64,000 bases of DNA, taken from NCBI GenBank assembly GCA_049509915.1, contig JBEKZL010000014.1:1-64000 (forward strand), given 5' to 3'. Positions 48,064 through 57,860 of this stretch are shown one piece after another. The DNA is from JBEKYD01 sp049509915. Lineage in GTDB: Bacteria; Acidobacteriota; Terriglobia; Bryobacterales; Bryobacteraceae. The position numbers and the translations under genes are program-made. Position 1 is the first letter of the stretch; every line of letters starts with the position of its first letter. The notes below the pieces were generated by a model. The model made no database searches. It was not told the origin of the DNA and worked only from the letters and a program-made list of their open reading frames with translations.

Positions 48064-49161
48064 ATGCCAGCATCATCCATACTTAACGTTGACGACTACG
48101 CACCTGGGCTGTATGCGCGCACCAAGATTCTGCGACAAGCCGGTTTTGATGTGATTGAGGCAACCAGCGGCGAGCAGGCGCTTGACCTGGCGGCGGAGCA
48201 CAAACCCGCGTTGGTGCTCTTGGACGTGAATCTTCCAGACATGCATGGATTCGAAGTTTGCCGGCGAATCCGGGCGTCTCCCGCTCTTGCGGCCACTTCA
48301 ATTTTGCATATCTCGGCGTCCAGCGTTCACGGGCAGCAGCAGGTGCATGGATTGGAGAGTGGCGCGGACGGATATATGGTTGAACCTGTGGAGCCGGCGG
48401 TTCTAGTCGCAACGATCAAGGCCTACTTGCGTGTGCGCGAGGTCGAGAGCGCATTGCGCCGCTCGAACGAAGAGTTAGAGCGCTTCGCCTATCGAGTGAC
48501 ACACGACCTGAAACAGCCGCTGCGCACGATTTCCTTGTATCAACAACGCCTCGGGAATCACCTTGCGGGAAAACTGGATCCAAGAGCGGTCGAGTTGATG
48601 CAATATATCCAGGACGGCGTGCTGAGAATGGGCGCCTTCATCGATGGTCTACTGAAATACTCGCAATCCAACCACGCGGGTAGCGAAGTTAGATTGCTGA
48701 ATATTGAGACCCTGCTCGCCGGTGCTATCGGGTCGCTCGAGGGGGCAATTCAGGAAAGCGGCGCGAAGATAACCCACGACGCGCTGCCCAGGCTCGTGAC
48801 CGACCCGCGAATCGAAGACGTGCTGCAAAACCTGATCGGCAACGCGATTAAGTATCGCCGCCAGGATGTGGCGCCGGAAGTCCATGTGTCTGCTAAACAG
48901 GAGGATGGTAACTGGGTGTTCTCTGTTCGCGACAACGGCGTGGGCATCCACCCGGATTACCAGCGCGACATATTTGAAGTCTTCCATCGTCTGCATGGCC
49001 AGGATATTCCCGGCGCTGGAATCGGTTTAGCATTGGCTCAAAGGATCGTCGAGACCAATGGAGGAAAGTTATGGGTGGAATCGAAAGTGGGCTCAGGATC
49101 TACTTTCTACTTTACGATTCTACAATCCAAACCGGCTGCGCCGAACACCTCGCCAAGCTAA
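48064..49161 (+). CDS. Receiver-histidine kinase
   Basis: A 365-residue protein. The N-terminal receiver has ILNVDDYAPGLYARTK and the Asp in LVLLDVNLPDMHGFEVC; its usual KP is EPVEP, so the conserved Lys is replaced. The kinase part has FAYRVTHDLKQPLRTISLYQ (phosphoacceptor His, phytochrome-like type), NLIGNAIKYRRQ, RDNGVGIHPDYQ and GAGIGLALAQRIV. It follows the hybrid kinase after 26 bases. Its 3' end overlaps by 50 bases a convergent gene remnant. It probably receives or passes phosphate within this array; no DNA-binding regulator is in view. Confidence 0.87.
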   Translation: MPASSILNVDDYAPGLYARTKILRQAGFDVIEATSGEQALDLAAEHKPALVLLDVNLPDMHGFEVCRRIRASPALAATSILHISASSVHGQQQVHGLESGADGYMVEPVEPAVLVATIKAYLRVREVESALRRSNEELERFAYRVTHDLKQPLRTISLYQQRLGNHLAGKLDPRAVELMQYIQDGVLRMGAFIDGLLKYSQSNHAGSEVRLLNIETLLAGAIGSLEGAIQESGAKITHDALPRLVTDPRIEDVLQNLIGNAIKYRRQDVAPEVHVSAKQEDGNWVFSVRDNGVGIHPDYQRDIFEVFHRLHGQDIPGAGIGLALAQRIVETNGGKLWVESKVGSGSTFYFTILQSKPAAPNTSPS

Positions 49162-49516
49162 GCCGCGCTCGATCCAGGATCTTCCGCCGGTCGGGTGCGC
49201 CCTTTGCCAGCGATTCGATGAAGTGAGCGGCCTGCTGCCCATCTAATTTCGCATCGTAGAGCCCGTTCAACAGGTGCATGCCGCCTGGGCCGGACGTTGC
49301 GAGGCAGCAACCTAACCGCCCGGCGTGTTTTGCATAGGCGCACGCCATAGATGCCGCAGCCTCTTCGTGGCGCACCTGGATGAACCTGACGGCCTGCCGC
49401 TGCTTTCGCATCGCCTCCACAATTCCGTTGATGCCGTCGCCGGGCAGTCCAAATACCACTTCAACTCCCCAGGCGCGAAGGGTATCAACCAGAACGTCGG
49501 ACGCAGTTCGTTTCAT
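49112..49516 (-). pseudogene. ThDP-dependent oxidase/dehydrogenase with a large internal deletion
   Basis: The first ~95 residues are a normal thiamine-diphosphate enzyme N-terminus of the pyruvate oxidase/acetolactate synthase type: VVFGLPGDGINGIVEAMRK, RHEEAAASMACAYAKHAGRL, ATSGPGGMHLLNGLYDAKLD. GQQ is then fused in frame to AAHFIESLAKGAPDRRKI, which matches the far C-terminus of the same family (Q..HFAE.L..G.PD). About 450 residues, including the cofactor-binding GDG motif, are missing. The frame then runs antisense into the end of the adjacent kinase gene. It cannot be active. Confidence 0.75.
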
Positions 49517-49558
49517 ATGAGCCTATGCGTTGCAATCGGAGGTCCAAGGGAATGCCGC

Positions 49559-49790
49559 TCACTCGCCTTTCGTCTTCCGGTGCAGCCTTTCACGAGCTGC
49601 GATCAGGTTTTTCGCGAAAGCGAGGTAATCGAGTTGGCGCTGAGCCGGGTCGGGAGAGCGCAGGACGGCCGAAGGATGGACCGTGGCAGTGACCGCCTCT
49701 GCCGAAGGATAGGGAGAGAATCGCCCACGCTCCTCCCGAAGGCCGCTACGGCGGTACCATTCGTAAAGGTTGCGACCGGTTTACCCAATA
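49559..49790 (-). pseudogene. C-terminal remnant of a uracil-DNA glycosylase-like (UdgX-type) gene
   Basis: A minus-strand frame without a start reads NLYEWYRRSGLREERGRFSP, then EAVTATVHPSAVLRSPDPAQ, then RQLDYLAFAKNLIAARERL, and stops at 49559. The T.HPSAVLR block is the C-terminal motif of UdgX/family-4-type glycosylases. A TAA precedes the fragment in frame, and the catalytic N-terminal part is absent. It is a 3' remnant, adjacent to the ThDP enzyme remnant. Confidence 0.55.
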
Positions 49791-49810
49791 TCAGGCGGAA
49801 GGCGGTCTGA

Positions 49811-50072
49811 GGTAGTCGAGTCCTTCTGCCCGATCCTCCCGTAGCGCAATGGCGGCTATATCTGAGTAATTGCTGCGCGTGCGGTCTGTCCTCAACTCGT
49901 CCGTCTCGCTAAAATCTTCGAAATCCTCCTGGGTCTCTCTACTCAGGGGTAAACGTGAGATAAAAATGTCGACCATACGTCTTATACCGTCCGCTTCTAC
50001 TGAGACGCTGGTTGCATGTAGTATGCCAAAACCTTTGGGTTGGTTCTGGCAGCCCAGAGTTACCTGTGATTA
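49811..50072. other. Unassigned spacer between gene remnants
   Basis: This lies between the glycosylase remnant and the WD40 gene end. A 61-codon minus-strand frame at 49791-49976 is open but resembles nothing I know. AT content is higher than in the neighbours. No repeat or promoter was recognised. Confidence 0.35.
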
Positions 50073-51110
50073 TCATAAAGTGCGAGCCAGCGATCCTCGA
50101 GTTTCTTTCAGGTCCGACTGGATTCGCCGAGCCTCGTGCGACCCCCCGCGTGACGGCGGCCGGCGGGCGCACTCGGGCGCTTGTCCGGAAACTGCGCGAG
50201 CCGGTGCGCGTTTGTTCGCGCCCGCCCCGACACAGCGGGGCGGCGAAGGTCGTCGAACTGTGACACGACGAACGGCTTCGGCGGATTGCACCGCGGTCCT
50301 ACGGCGCGTGACCAAGGCCCGCCACGCTCTTCGAGCCTGGACGCAGCCGTGGCCGGTGTCGACTGCATCACCCCTCTCGCCAGTCTGAGGATTCCAGACT
50401 CGGATCGTGCCGTCTGCACCTCCCGAGGCGAGTAGCCGCGGCAAGGCGCTAAAGTCCAGCGCCCAAACGGAATTGATGTGCGCGCTGAGTTGGCGCTGGA
50501 AAGCGAAACCGCCCGCGGCGTCCCATATGCGGATAGCGGCGTCGCGGCCAGAAGACGCAAACAGTGCGCCGTCGGGACTGAACGCCAGCGACCAAACAGA
50601 TTTCCGATGACCGCCGAGCTCGATGCGGCTCTTCTCCCCCTCCTCGACATTATAGAGTCGCACGCGAGCGCCCGCGGCTGCGGCCAGCCGCTTGCCGTCG
50701 GGACTGAACCGAAGGCAGTGCACGACCGGAGACTGCATGGGCAGCGCATCCACCCGGCGTCTCGCTGCCCAATCGTACAGCGGGACATGGGCCCCGTAGC
50801 CGCCGGCGGCGAGGATGTTCCCGCGCGCTGCGAACGCCAGTGAAGGCACCGGCCCTTCGCAAAGCTTCACGGCAGTGATTTCGGGCGCGGCGGAAGAGAG
50901 CGTCGCGATCCGCACTGTGCCGTCGTTGCCGCCCCGGGCGTAGGCCCCGCCTCCAGGGTGAATTGCAGCGCTCCAGACCGGTCCGTTATTGCCGGTGTGA
51001 GTCCGGCAAACGAGCCGGAACGAAGCGTCCCAGAGCTCGACCACGCCGTCCGCGCTGGCCGCCAGCAGAAGTTTACCGGCCGGTCCGAAGGTCAGTGCCA
51101 GAATCCGCAT
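50073..51110 (-). CDS. WD40-repeat protein, 3' end degraded
   Basis: A 345-codon frame with about six WD40 blades: LAASADGVVELWD, ARGGNDGTVRI, ALPMQSPVVHCLRFSPDGKR, SVWSLAFSPDGALFASSGRD, AIRIWD and LASGGADGTIRVWN. After GHGCV the translation turns Arg-rich and loses blade character, so the last ~95 residues are probably out of frame. Its start overlaps the caspase gene by 19 bases in another frame. Caspase-WD40 fusions are common, so this may be the broken-off second half of one protein, or a separate coupled gene. The propeller would sense an intruder or partner. Confidence 0.65.
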   Translation of the reverse strand: MRILALTFGPAGKLLLAASADGVVELWDASFRLVCRTHTGNNGPVWSAAIHPGGGAYARGGNDGTVRIATLSSAAPEITAVKLCEGPVPSLAFAARGNILAAGGYGAHVPLYDWAARRRVDALPMQSPVVHCLRFSPDGKRLAAAAGARVRLYNVEEGEKSRIELGGHRKSVWSLAFSPDGALFASSGRDAAIRIWDAAGGFAFQRQLSAHINSVWALDFSALPRLLASGGADGTIRVWNPQTGERGDAVDTGHGCVQARRAWRALVTRRRTAVQSAEAVRRVTVRRPSPPRCVGAGANKRAPARAVSGQAPECARRPPSRGGSHEARRIQSDLKETRGSLARTL

Positions 51111-51922
51111 TGCCGTCCGGCGATGGCCCCGGTCGGTTCATACCCGGGAATCAGCCCCACGCCGGACCGCACGACAGCCGGTCCCGATTTCACGCCACAA
51201 CGCGCGATCACCAGGGCGCCACGAACATCCCTGGACCACTTTTGTGGCAACTGTTGCGCATCCGCGCGCACGTGCTCGAAGACGTACTCATATAACTCGT
51301 CCATGGTGACGAGCCCGTCGCCATCCAGGTCCGCCTGACCGCTCTGCACGCCCTCGATGATGTATTTGGTCAGCAGCCCGTAACGGTCGCCCTCGCGTTC
51401 GCGCGCGGCCTGCACGGCAGTCGACGCCGTGAGGATGTAGCTGCCGCTGCCTCCGGAAACGCGCTGCAACTGATCGTCGATGCCGCCCCGGAAAAACGCC
51501 TGTCCAGCGGCTCCGCTGTAGCAGCAGTCGAGGATCAGCACGATTTTGTTCGACCGTGAGTTGTCGATCATGCATCGAATCGACTCGATCGGGATCGAGG
51601 TGGACTCGAGCGCGTCGGCGACTGTATCCACGCTTGCAAGGTGTAGCCGTCCGTTGTCGTCCTGTTTGCCGTGTCCCGAGTAATAGAGCAACACGAGATC
51701 GTCCTTCGTGGCGACGCGCAGCGCCAGGTTCACCTGCCGCAGGCCCTCATAGTGGGGAACGTTCTTCAGAACGTTGATGCCTTCGGGCCGGAAGTCGCCG
51801 TTGGCCGCCAGTATTTCGGCGAGTCCATCCGCGTCGTTTTCAGGGCAGCGCAGCGGCGCCATCCAGGACTCGGCCTGAAAGCGGCTGCTGGCGATTAGCA
51901 CGCCGAATCGACGTTCGGCCAT
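51092..51922 (-). CDS. Caspase-like (C14) protease
   Basis: A 276-residue soluble protease. The catalytic His is in LLYYSGHGKQDDNG (H84) and the catalytic Cys in LILDCCYSGAAG (C134). MAPLRCPENDADGLAEIL is the expected N-terminal strand-helix. DLDGDGLVTMDELYEYV (about 198-214) is a calcium-type EF-hand loop, an extra found in some bacterial caspases. It follows an EACC1 gene by seven bases and overlaps a WD40 gene, the arrangement of NTP-independent or signalosome-like conflict systems. Probably an effector that cleaves host proteins on infection. Confidence 0.85.
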   Translation of the reverse strand: MAERRFGVLIASSRFQAESWMAPLRCPENDADGLAEILAANGDFRPEGINVLKNVPHYEGLRQVNLALRVATKDDLVLLYYSGHGKQDDNGRLHLASVDTVADALESTSIPIESIRCMIDNSRSNKIVLILDCCYSGAAGQAFFRGGIDDQLQRVSGGSGSYILTASTAVQAAREREGDRYGLLTKYIIEGVQSGQADLDGDGLVTMDELYEYVFEHVRADAQQLPQKWSRDVRGALVIARCGVKSGPAVVRSGVGLIPGYEPTGAIAGRQCGFWH

Positions 51923-51929
51923 CGCAGCT

Positions 51930-52298
51930 CTACCCCTGGGAGAATTGCTCCGCGAGCTTGGCGGTCTTCTCGATCTGGTCGGCTGCCATATTTTCGGCGT
52001 TAATGGTCAACGCCCGCCCGTCGGGTTTCTTGAGTTCCACCTGAAGGGAGCTCTTGCGTTGAAAGTAGGTCTCCAGGACCTTGATGAGTGCCACGGCCGA
52101 GCCGCCACTCAGAAACGTTAGGGCGATAGTGCCAAGGGTCACCGGATCGCCGCGCGACCCGGGCGCGGCCGCGGCGGGTTCCGGCAGCGCGGCGGTCATG
52201 TCGGTCTCGCGACTCAGCGTCCTCACCAGATCCCGCGTGAGTTGCTGCTTTTGCTCGTCGCCCGCCTCCGGGTCCGTTATGCAAAGAATTGCCTGCAT
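51930..52298 (-). CDS. EACC1 (effector-associated constant component 1) protein
   Basis: A 122-residue protein. The N-terminal half is a short alpha/beta domain (ILCITDPEAGDEQKQQL). The second half reads TLGTIALTFLSGGSAVALI then KVLETYFQRKSSLQVELKKP, ending in a helix. A Gly-rich hydrophobic segment followed by a basic tail and a beta strand is the pattern of EACC1, described by Aravind and colleagues as the adaptor of conflict systems with caspase or trypsin effectors. The match is from memory. It heads the operon, seven bases before the caspase gene. Confidence 0.7.
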   Translation of the reverse strand: MQAILCITDPEAGDEQKQQLTRDLVRTLSRETDMTAALPEPAAAAPGSRGDPVTLGTIALTFLSGGSAVALIKVLETYFQRKSSLQVELKKPDGRALTINAENMAADQIEKTAKLAEQFSQG

Positions 52299-52404
52299 TG
52301 GGACGTCCGCTCAGGATCATAGCACCGGGGCGATTTCAGGACTCTTGTCTCACGCAAGATGAGCCTGAAGAGGAAAGACGGGATGCTAGGGATTGATCAT
52401 CAGC

Positions 52405-52700
52405 ATGGACGACACAGAGGCCACGAGCCTGGAGCAGATTCGGGCGTTCCTGGCCGGCAGCGGAGGAGTGCGGTTTGCCGGCCAGCGGCGCGAGGAGGTG
52501 CACGGTTGGGTCGAGAAGACGCTGGTGCGGCTCCAGTACCCGAGCTTGGACAAGCCCCGGCAGCGGATTGGTCCGGCGATACCTCGCGCGGATGACGGGG
52601 CTGAGCCGGGCCCAGGTCACGCGCCTGATCGCGCTCCAGCGCCGCATGGTGTACCGCCGGGAGCGCGGCGGCCAGGTTCCACTGAATCAGCCTGCTCACC
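52405..52700 (+). pseudogene. Integrase-core transposase, frameshifted N-terminal remnant
   Basis: From the ATG at 52405 the frame reads SLEQIRAFLAGSGGVRFAGQ and GWVEKTLVRLQYPSLDK. It slips near 52560 into SGLVRRYLARMTGLSRAQVT and RLIALQRRMVYRR. This is the helix-turn-helix leader of integrase-catalytic-domain transposases (EQIR.FL, W.E.TL.R..Y..L.K, YL...TG.SRAQ.TRL). The DDE domain is missing. It lies just upstream of the conflict module and may mark how that module arrived. Confidence 0.7.
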
Positions 52701-52835
52701 CCAGAATACCGTCTCAAAAGATACGCGACCACAGTAAAGCCCGAAAGTGAACACCGGCGGGCTAAGGAAGTCCTGAAAGGGCGGCCGCGGCCAGAATTGG
52801 CTGACCCATTCGTCCGTTGGGCCGTGTCGGGGGAT

Positions 52836-52863
52836 GACAGACCACAAAATGCGATGGTCTGTC
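52836..52863. repeat. Family A hairpin
   Basis: GACAGACCA (52836-52844) and TGGTCTGTC (52855-52863) are perfect 9-base arms with a 10-base loop, the same stem as the hairpin at 4630-4657. Confidence 0.75.
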
Positions 52864-52944
52864 CCACCGGCGGCACGGGCCCTCCCGGCCAAAAGCCCGC
52901 TGGCGGTCGGTGCCGGTATGATTGAATTGAAACAGGAGTGGTCG

Positions 52945-54015
52945 ATGGTGCATTCGGGCAACCGGGTGGCGTTGGGGGAACGGGTGGTACGCGCGGCCGA
53001 AGGGGCGTTGGAGCGGCAACAGTACGTCAGTGCGATCGACGTGCTGGTGGGCATGGGGCTATTGACGGCATCGCGCGTGGAGGACTGGCGGAAGGGGCGG
53101 CTCGATTTTCTGGAGCGCGCGATTCAGGGAAACCCCGACAAGATCGCGTATTCGATGGCTGCGTTTCGCCGCTGGGCAGAGGCCAAAGGACTCCGTGCGA
53201 GCGAAACCCGCTATGTTCGCACAACCCGGGCGGGGACCGTGGAACTGCGATTCAGCGAGAGCGGGGACCCGTCGATTGAGAGGCAATATCGAATGCATTT
53301 TGTATCGCCCGCGCTGCCCGAGCGCAAGCGGGAGAAGATCGAACAGCGGTTAGGGCAGGCGCCGAAACTGGTGGTTTTCGAGATCCTGCGGGACTCGCAG
53401 TGCTCGGAATGCGGGACGGAACTGCCGGAGGGCAGCTTTCTGGTCATGGAAGCGGGGCAACCCTTGTGCCTGGCGTGCGCGCGGCTGGGGGATTTGGAGT
53501 TTCTTCCAGCGGGCGACACGGCCCTGACGCGGCGGGCGGGGAAGTACAGCGAACGGACGGCCGTGGTGGTACGCTTCAGCCGGTCGCGCGGAAGTTACGA
53601 ACGGCAAGGCATACTGGCGGAGCGAGCCGCGCTGGAAAAGGCGGAGCGGGAGTGCGTGGAAGATGCCGAAGAGCGGGCGGCGGCGCGGGTTCGGGCCGCC
53701 ACGGCACGCGGCGAACAAGATCGGGAACTGGTGCGACGCATGATGGAGCGACTGGCGGAGTTGTTCCCTGGCTGTCCGCGCGGCGAAATCCGGGAGATCG
53801 CCGCCCACACCGCCGCGCGAGGTAGCGGCCGCGTGGGCCGGACGGCGGCAGGCCGGAACCTGGAAGAGCGGGCCTTAACGGCAGCCGCGCGCGCGGCAAT
53901 CCGGCACAGGCATACGAATTATGACTCCCTGCTCGCCGGCGGCGCAGACCGGGAACTCGCGCGCGAGCGGGTTGCGGACAAGGTCGAGGAAGTCCTGGAC
54001 GATTGGAGAGGGTGA
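52945..54015 (+). CDS. DUF2293-domain protein
   Basis: A 356-residue soluble protein. Its last ~90 residues (LFPGCPRGEIREIAAHTAAR, GSGRVGRTAAGRNLEERAL, AIRHRHTNYDSLLAGGADRE) are a full DUF2293 domain. The middle carries a two-CxxC zinc ribbon: CSECG and CLAC near 160-190. A charged helical linker separates them. The function is unknown. I start at the ATG at 52945 with AGGAG 8 bases before it; upstream in-frame codons lie in repeat DNA. Confidence 0.72.
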   Translation: MVHSGNRVALGERVVRAAEGALERQQYVSAIDVLVGMGLLTASRVEDWRKGRLDFLERAIQGNPDKIAYSMAAFRRWAEAKGLRASETRYVRTTRAGTVELRFSESGDPSIERQYRMHFVSPALPERKREKIEQRLGQAPKLVVFEILRDSQCSECGTELPEGSFLVMEAGQPLCLACARLGDLEFLPAGDTALTRRAGKYSERTAVVVRFSRSRGSYERQGILAERAALEKAERECVEDAEERAAARVRAATARGEQDRELVRRMMERLAELFPGCPRGEIREIAAHTAARGSGRVGRTAAGRNLEERALTAAARAAIRHRHTNYDSLLAGGADRELARERVADKVEEVLDDWRG

Positions 54016-54195
54016 GCGGCGGGCAAGGAAGGAGACGGACCGACGCGGCCCGTTCTGAGTACGTGGTTTCGCAATTACGATGGCGTGCTGTCGATGCGTG
54101 CCGCAATCGGATCCCAACCGCCGGGGAATGCAGATGACTGAATTTAGTTTTTGTTGGCGTTACTCGGCGGTTAATCCTTTTCCGGAGATTCGCCC

Positions 54196-54843
54196 GTGAC
54201 CATCCGTCCGGCCAGCGACCGCGCCGTGCTGGTGGAGTTCGCTCAGGAGATTTCGCCAGCGGCTAACGCGCAGGTGCGCAGCCTGACGGCGGCGCTGGCT
54301 GGGGTGCGCGGCATTCTGAATCTTCATCCCGCGTTTGCCAGCATACTGGTGGAGTTCGATCCGCGCCTGGTGGCGCACGATGCCGTGGAGGCGCTGGTGC
54401 GCGAGCGGGCCGGGGCGGCGACGGAGGCAGCCGAGGAGGGACGGCTGATCGAGATTCCGGTTCGTTATGGCGGCAACGATGGGCCGGATCTGGAAGACGT
54501 CGCGCGGCACGCGGGCCTTTCCGCCGGAGCGGTGGTGAAGTTGCATGCGTCAGCCGTTTATGCGGTTTATTTCGTGGGTTTCGCCACCTGCTTTCCTTAC
54601 CTGGGCGGATTGCCGGAGCGGCTGGCCACGCCGCGCTTGAGCGCGCCGCGGAAGACTGTACCGGCAGGAAGCATCGCCATCGGAGGCAGCCAGGCGGGTG
54701 TCTATCCGCTGGCATCGCCGGGAGGATGGCGGTTGATCGGGCGGACGCCGCTGGGGCTATTCGACATTCATGGCGAACCTCCGGGGCTGTTGCGGATGGG
54801 CGACCGGGTGCGGTTCATTCCCATGGAAGGGCAGCAGCGATGA
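54196..54843 (+). CDS. pxpB: 5-oxoprolinase subunit B
   Basis: A 215-residue protein of the PxpB (KipI-like) family starting at GTG. RPASDRAVLVEFAQEISPAA, ILNLHPAFASILVEFDP, then YAVYFVGFATCFPYLGGLPE and GSIAIGGSQAGVYPLASPGG are the family blocks; the usual GFxPGF reads GFATCF. With PxpC and PxpA it hydrolyses the metabolic by-product 5-oxoproline to glutamate using ATP. The pxpC ATG overlaps the stop as ATGA. PxpA is not in the window. Confidence 0.86.
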   Translation: MTIRPASDRAVLVEFAQEISPAANAQVRSLTAALAGVRGILNLHPAFASILVEFDPRLVAHDAVEALVRERAGAATEAAEEGRLIEIPVRYGGNDGPDLEDVARHAGLSAGAVVKLHASAVYAVYFVGFATCFPYLGGLPERLATPRLSAPRKTVPAGSIAIGGSQAGVYPLASPGGWRLIGRTPLGLFDIHGEPPGLLRMGDRVRFIPMEGQQR

Positions 54844-55721
54844 GCCGGATTGGCGTCATCGCAGGGGGCCTGGAATCGAGCGTCCAGGACCTGGGCCGGT
54901 TTGGCTGGGCGCACTTCGGGGTATCGGCTTCGGGCGCGGCCGACCCGCTGGCGCTGCGCGCGGGCAACCTGCTGGTGGGCAATGCCGAGAATGCGGCCGG
55001 AGTGGAAATGACGCTGGCAGGAGCGGAACTGGAGTTCGAAGCGGCCGCGGTGGTTGCGCTCACCGGGTCGGATTTCGGTTCCGGCCTGCCTCTCTGGACG
55101 CCGGTCGAGATACCGGCGGGCGGCCGGATCCGCTGCCCGGCTACGCGCGGCGGGGCACGCTGCTACCTCTGTGTCCGCGGGGGGATTGAGGTTCCCAAGA
55201 TCATGGGCAGCGCCTCGGCGCATCTGGTGACGGGAGTGGGAGGGGGCAGGCTGCGCAAGGGCGAAGTGCTCGACATTGGCGATGCCGCCATCCGGCGTCC
55301 GCGGAAGGCCGCGCGGGGATTTCCATCGTGGGAGAAGGCGGCTACAGTGCGGGTTACCGCCGGGCCGCAGGCGGAATGGTTCGGCGAAGAGATTTATCGA
55401 AACGCTTACCGCGTGTCGGAAGAATCGAACCGCATGGGGCTGCGGCTGAGCGGCGCGGCGCTCACTGCAGGCGGCGGCCACATGATCACTGAAGGCGTAC
55501 CACTGGGCGCGGTGCAGGCGCCGCCCGACGGCCAGCCGATCATCCTTTTCGTTGAGCACCAGACCACCGGGGGCTATCCCAAACCGGCCAACGTGATTTC
55601 GGCCGATTTCTGGCGGCTGGGGCAAATGCGCCCGCGCGACGAAATCCGCTTCGAGCGGGTCACGATCGATGAGGCACTCGGCTTACTGCAGCGACAGGAA
55701 GAGTGGCTGCGCTCGTTGTGA
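54840..55721 (+). CDS. pxpC: 5-oxoprolinase subunit C
   Basis: A 293-residue protein of the biotin-dependent carboxylase-like (KipA/PxpC) family: GGLESSVQDLGRFGWAHFGV, SGAADPLALRAGNLLVGN, CYLCVRGGIEVP and VRVTAGPQAEWF, then SNRMGLRLSG and EHQTTGGYPKPANVISAD. It pairs with PxpB in 5-oxoproline cleavage. Translation is coupled to pxpB by a four-base overlap. Confidence 0.87.
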   Translation: MSRIGVIAGGLESSVQDLGRFGWAHFGVSASGAADPLALRAGNLLVGNAENAAGVEMTLAGAELEFEAAAVVALTGSDFGSGLPLWTPVEIPAGGRIRCPATRGGARCYLCVRGGIEVPKIMGSASAHLVTGVGGGRLRKGEVLDIGDAAIRRPRKAARGFPSWEKAATVRVTAGPQAEWFGEEIYRNAYRVSEESNRMGLRLSGAALTAGGGHMITEGVPLGAVQAPPDGQPIILFVEHQTTGGYPKPANVISADFWRLGQMRPRDEIRFERVTIDEALGLLQRQEEWLRSL

Positions 55722-55761
55722 GGCCACACAAACCGCTCCAAGAAGCTGTGAGAAATCACAA

Positions 55762-55792
55762 ATCGCAGGCGGAACCGCCTGCGCCACCAAAG
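55762..55792. repeat. Family B hairpin
   Basis: GCAGGCGG/CCGCCTGC arms at 55765-55772 and 55775-55782, followed by GCCACCAAA. The reverse complement (TTTGGTGGCGCAGGCGG) matches the block at 40074-40092. It sits between the convergent pxpC and groEL genes. Confidence 0.65.
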
Positions 55793-55850
55793 CGGGTGCG
55801 TTGTTTTCAATGGTGGGGCAGGCGGTTAGCGAAATTCCGAAACGGCGTGC

Positions 55851-57437
<1,587 letters not shown>

Positions 57438-57467
57438 TGATGTTTTCCTTGTGATTCAGATTGGTAA

Positions 57468-57788
57468 TTAGCTCGCCTTCGGAAGCGCCTGAGCAATCGT
57501 GTCCACCACTCCCAGGACGTCGTCTTCACGCATGATGATGTACTCGGTGGCGTCCAGTTTGATTTCGCTGCCGGAGTACTTGCCAAAAAGGATGCGGTCG
57601 CCGACTTTGACATCGAGAGCAACCATTGTGCCGTCGTCGAGGCGCTTGCCTTTCCCGACAGCGATCACTTCGCCCTGCTGGGGCTTCTCCTTGGCCGAGT
57701 CGGGGATGAAAATGCCGTTGTGCGCGGCGTCTTTCTCTTCTATCCGCTTTACCACGATACGGTCGTACAAGGGTCGAATGTTCTTCAT
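57468..57788 (-). CDS. groES: Co-chaperonin GroES
   Basis: A 106-residue Hsp10. IRPLYDRIVVKRIEEKDAAH, GIFIPDSAKEKPQQGEVIAV (mobile loop in between) and YIIMREDDVLGVV are diagnostic. It is somewhat longer than usual, with a QALPKAS tail. AAGGAGG lies 6-7 bases before the ATG. It follows a 126-residue unknown gene by 72 bases on the same strand. Confidence 0.95.
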   Translation of the reverse strand: MKNIRPLYDRIVVKRIEEKDAAHNGIFIPDSAKEKPQQGEVIAVGKGKRLDDGTMVALDVKVGDRILFGKYSGSEIKLDATEYIIMREDDVLGVVDTIAQALPKAS

Positions 57789-57860
57789 ACTGTTGCCTCC
57801 TTTAGATTGAGTCGGTGAACCCTGTTACTTACCTACCTGCCAGATCCGCTTCCGCTACGC

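Noticed and set aside
51240..51350. EF-hand in the caspase as evidence of a eukaryotic gene
   Set aside because: Calcium loops occur in bacterial caspase-like proteins, and the operon context is bacterial.
57789..57860. CIRCE heat-shock element upstream of groES
   Set aside because: The TTAGCACTC-N9-GAGTGCTAA dyad was looked for and is not there.
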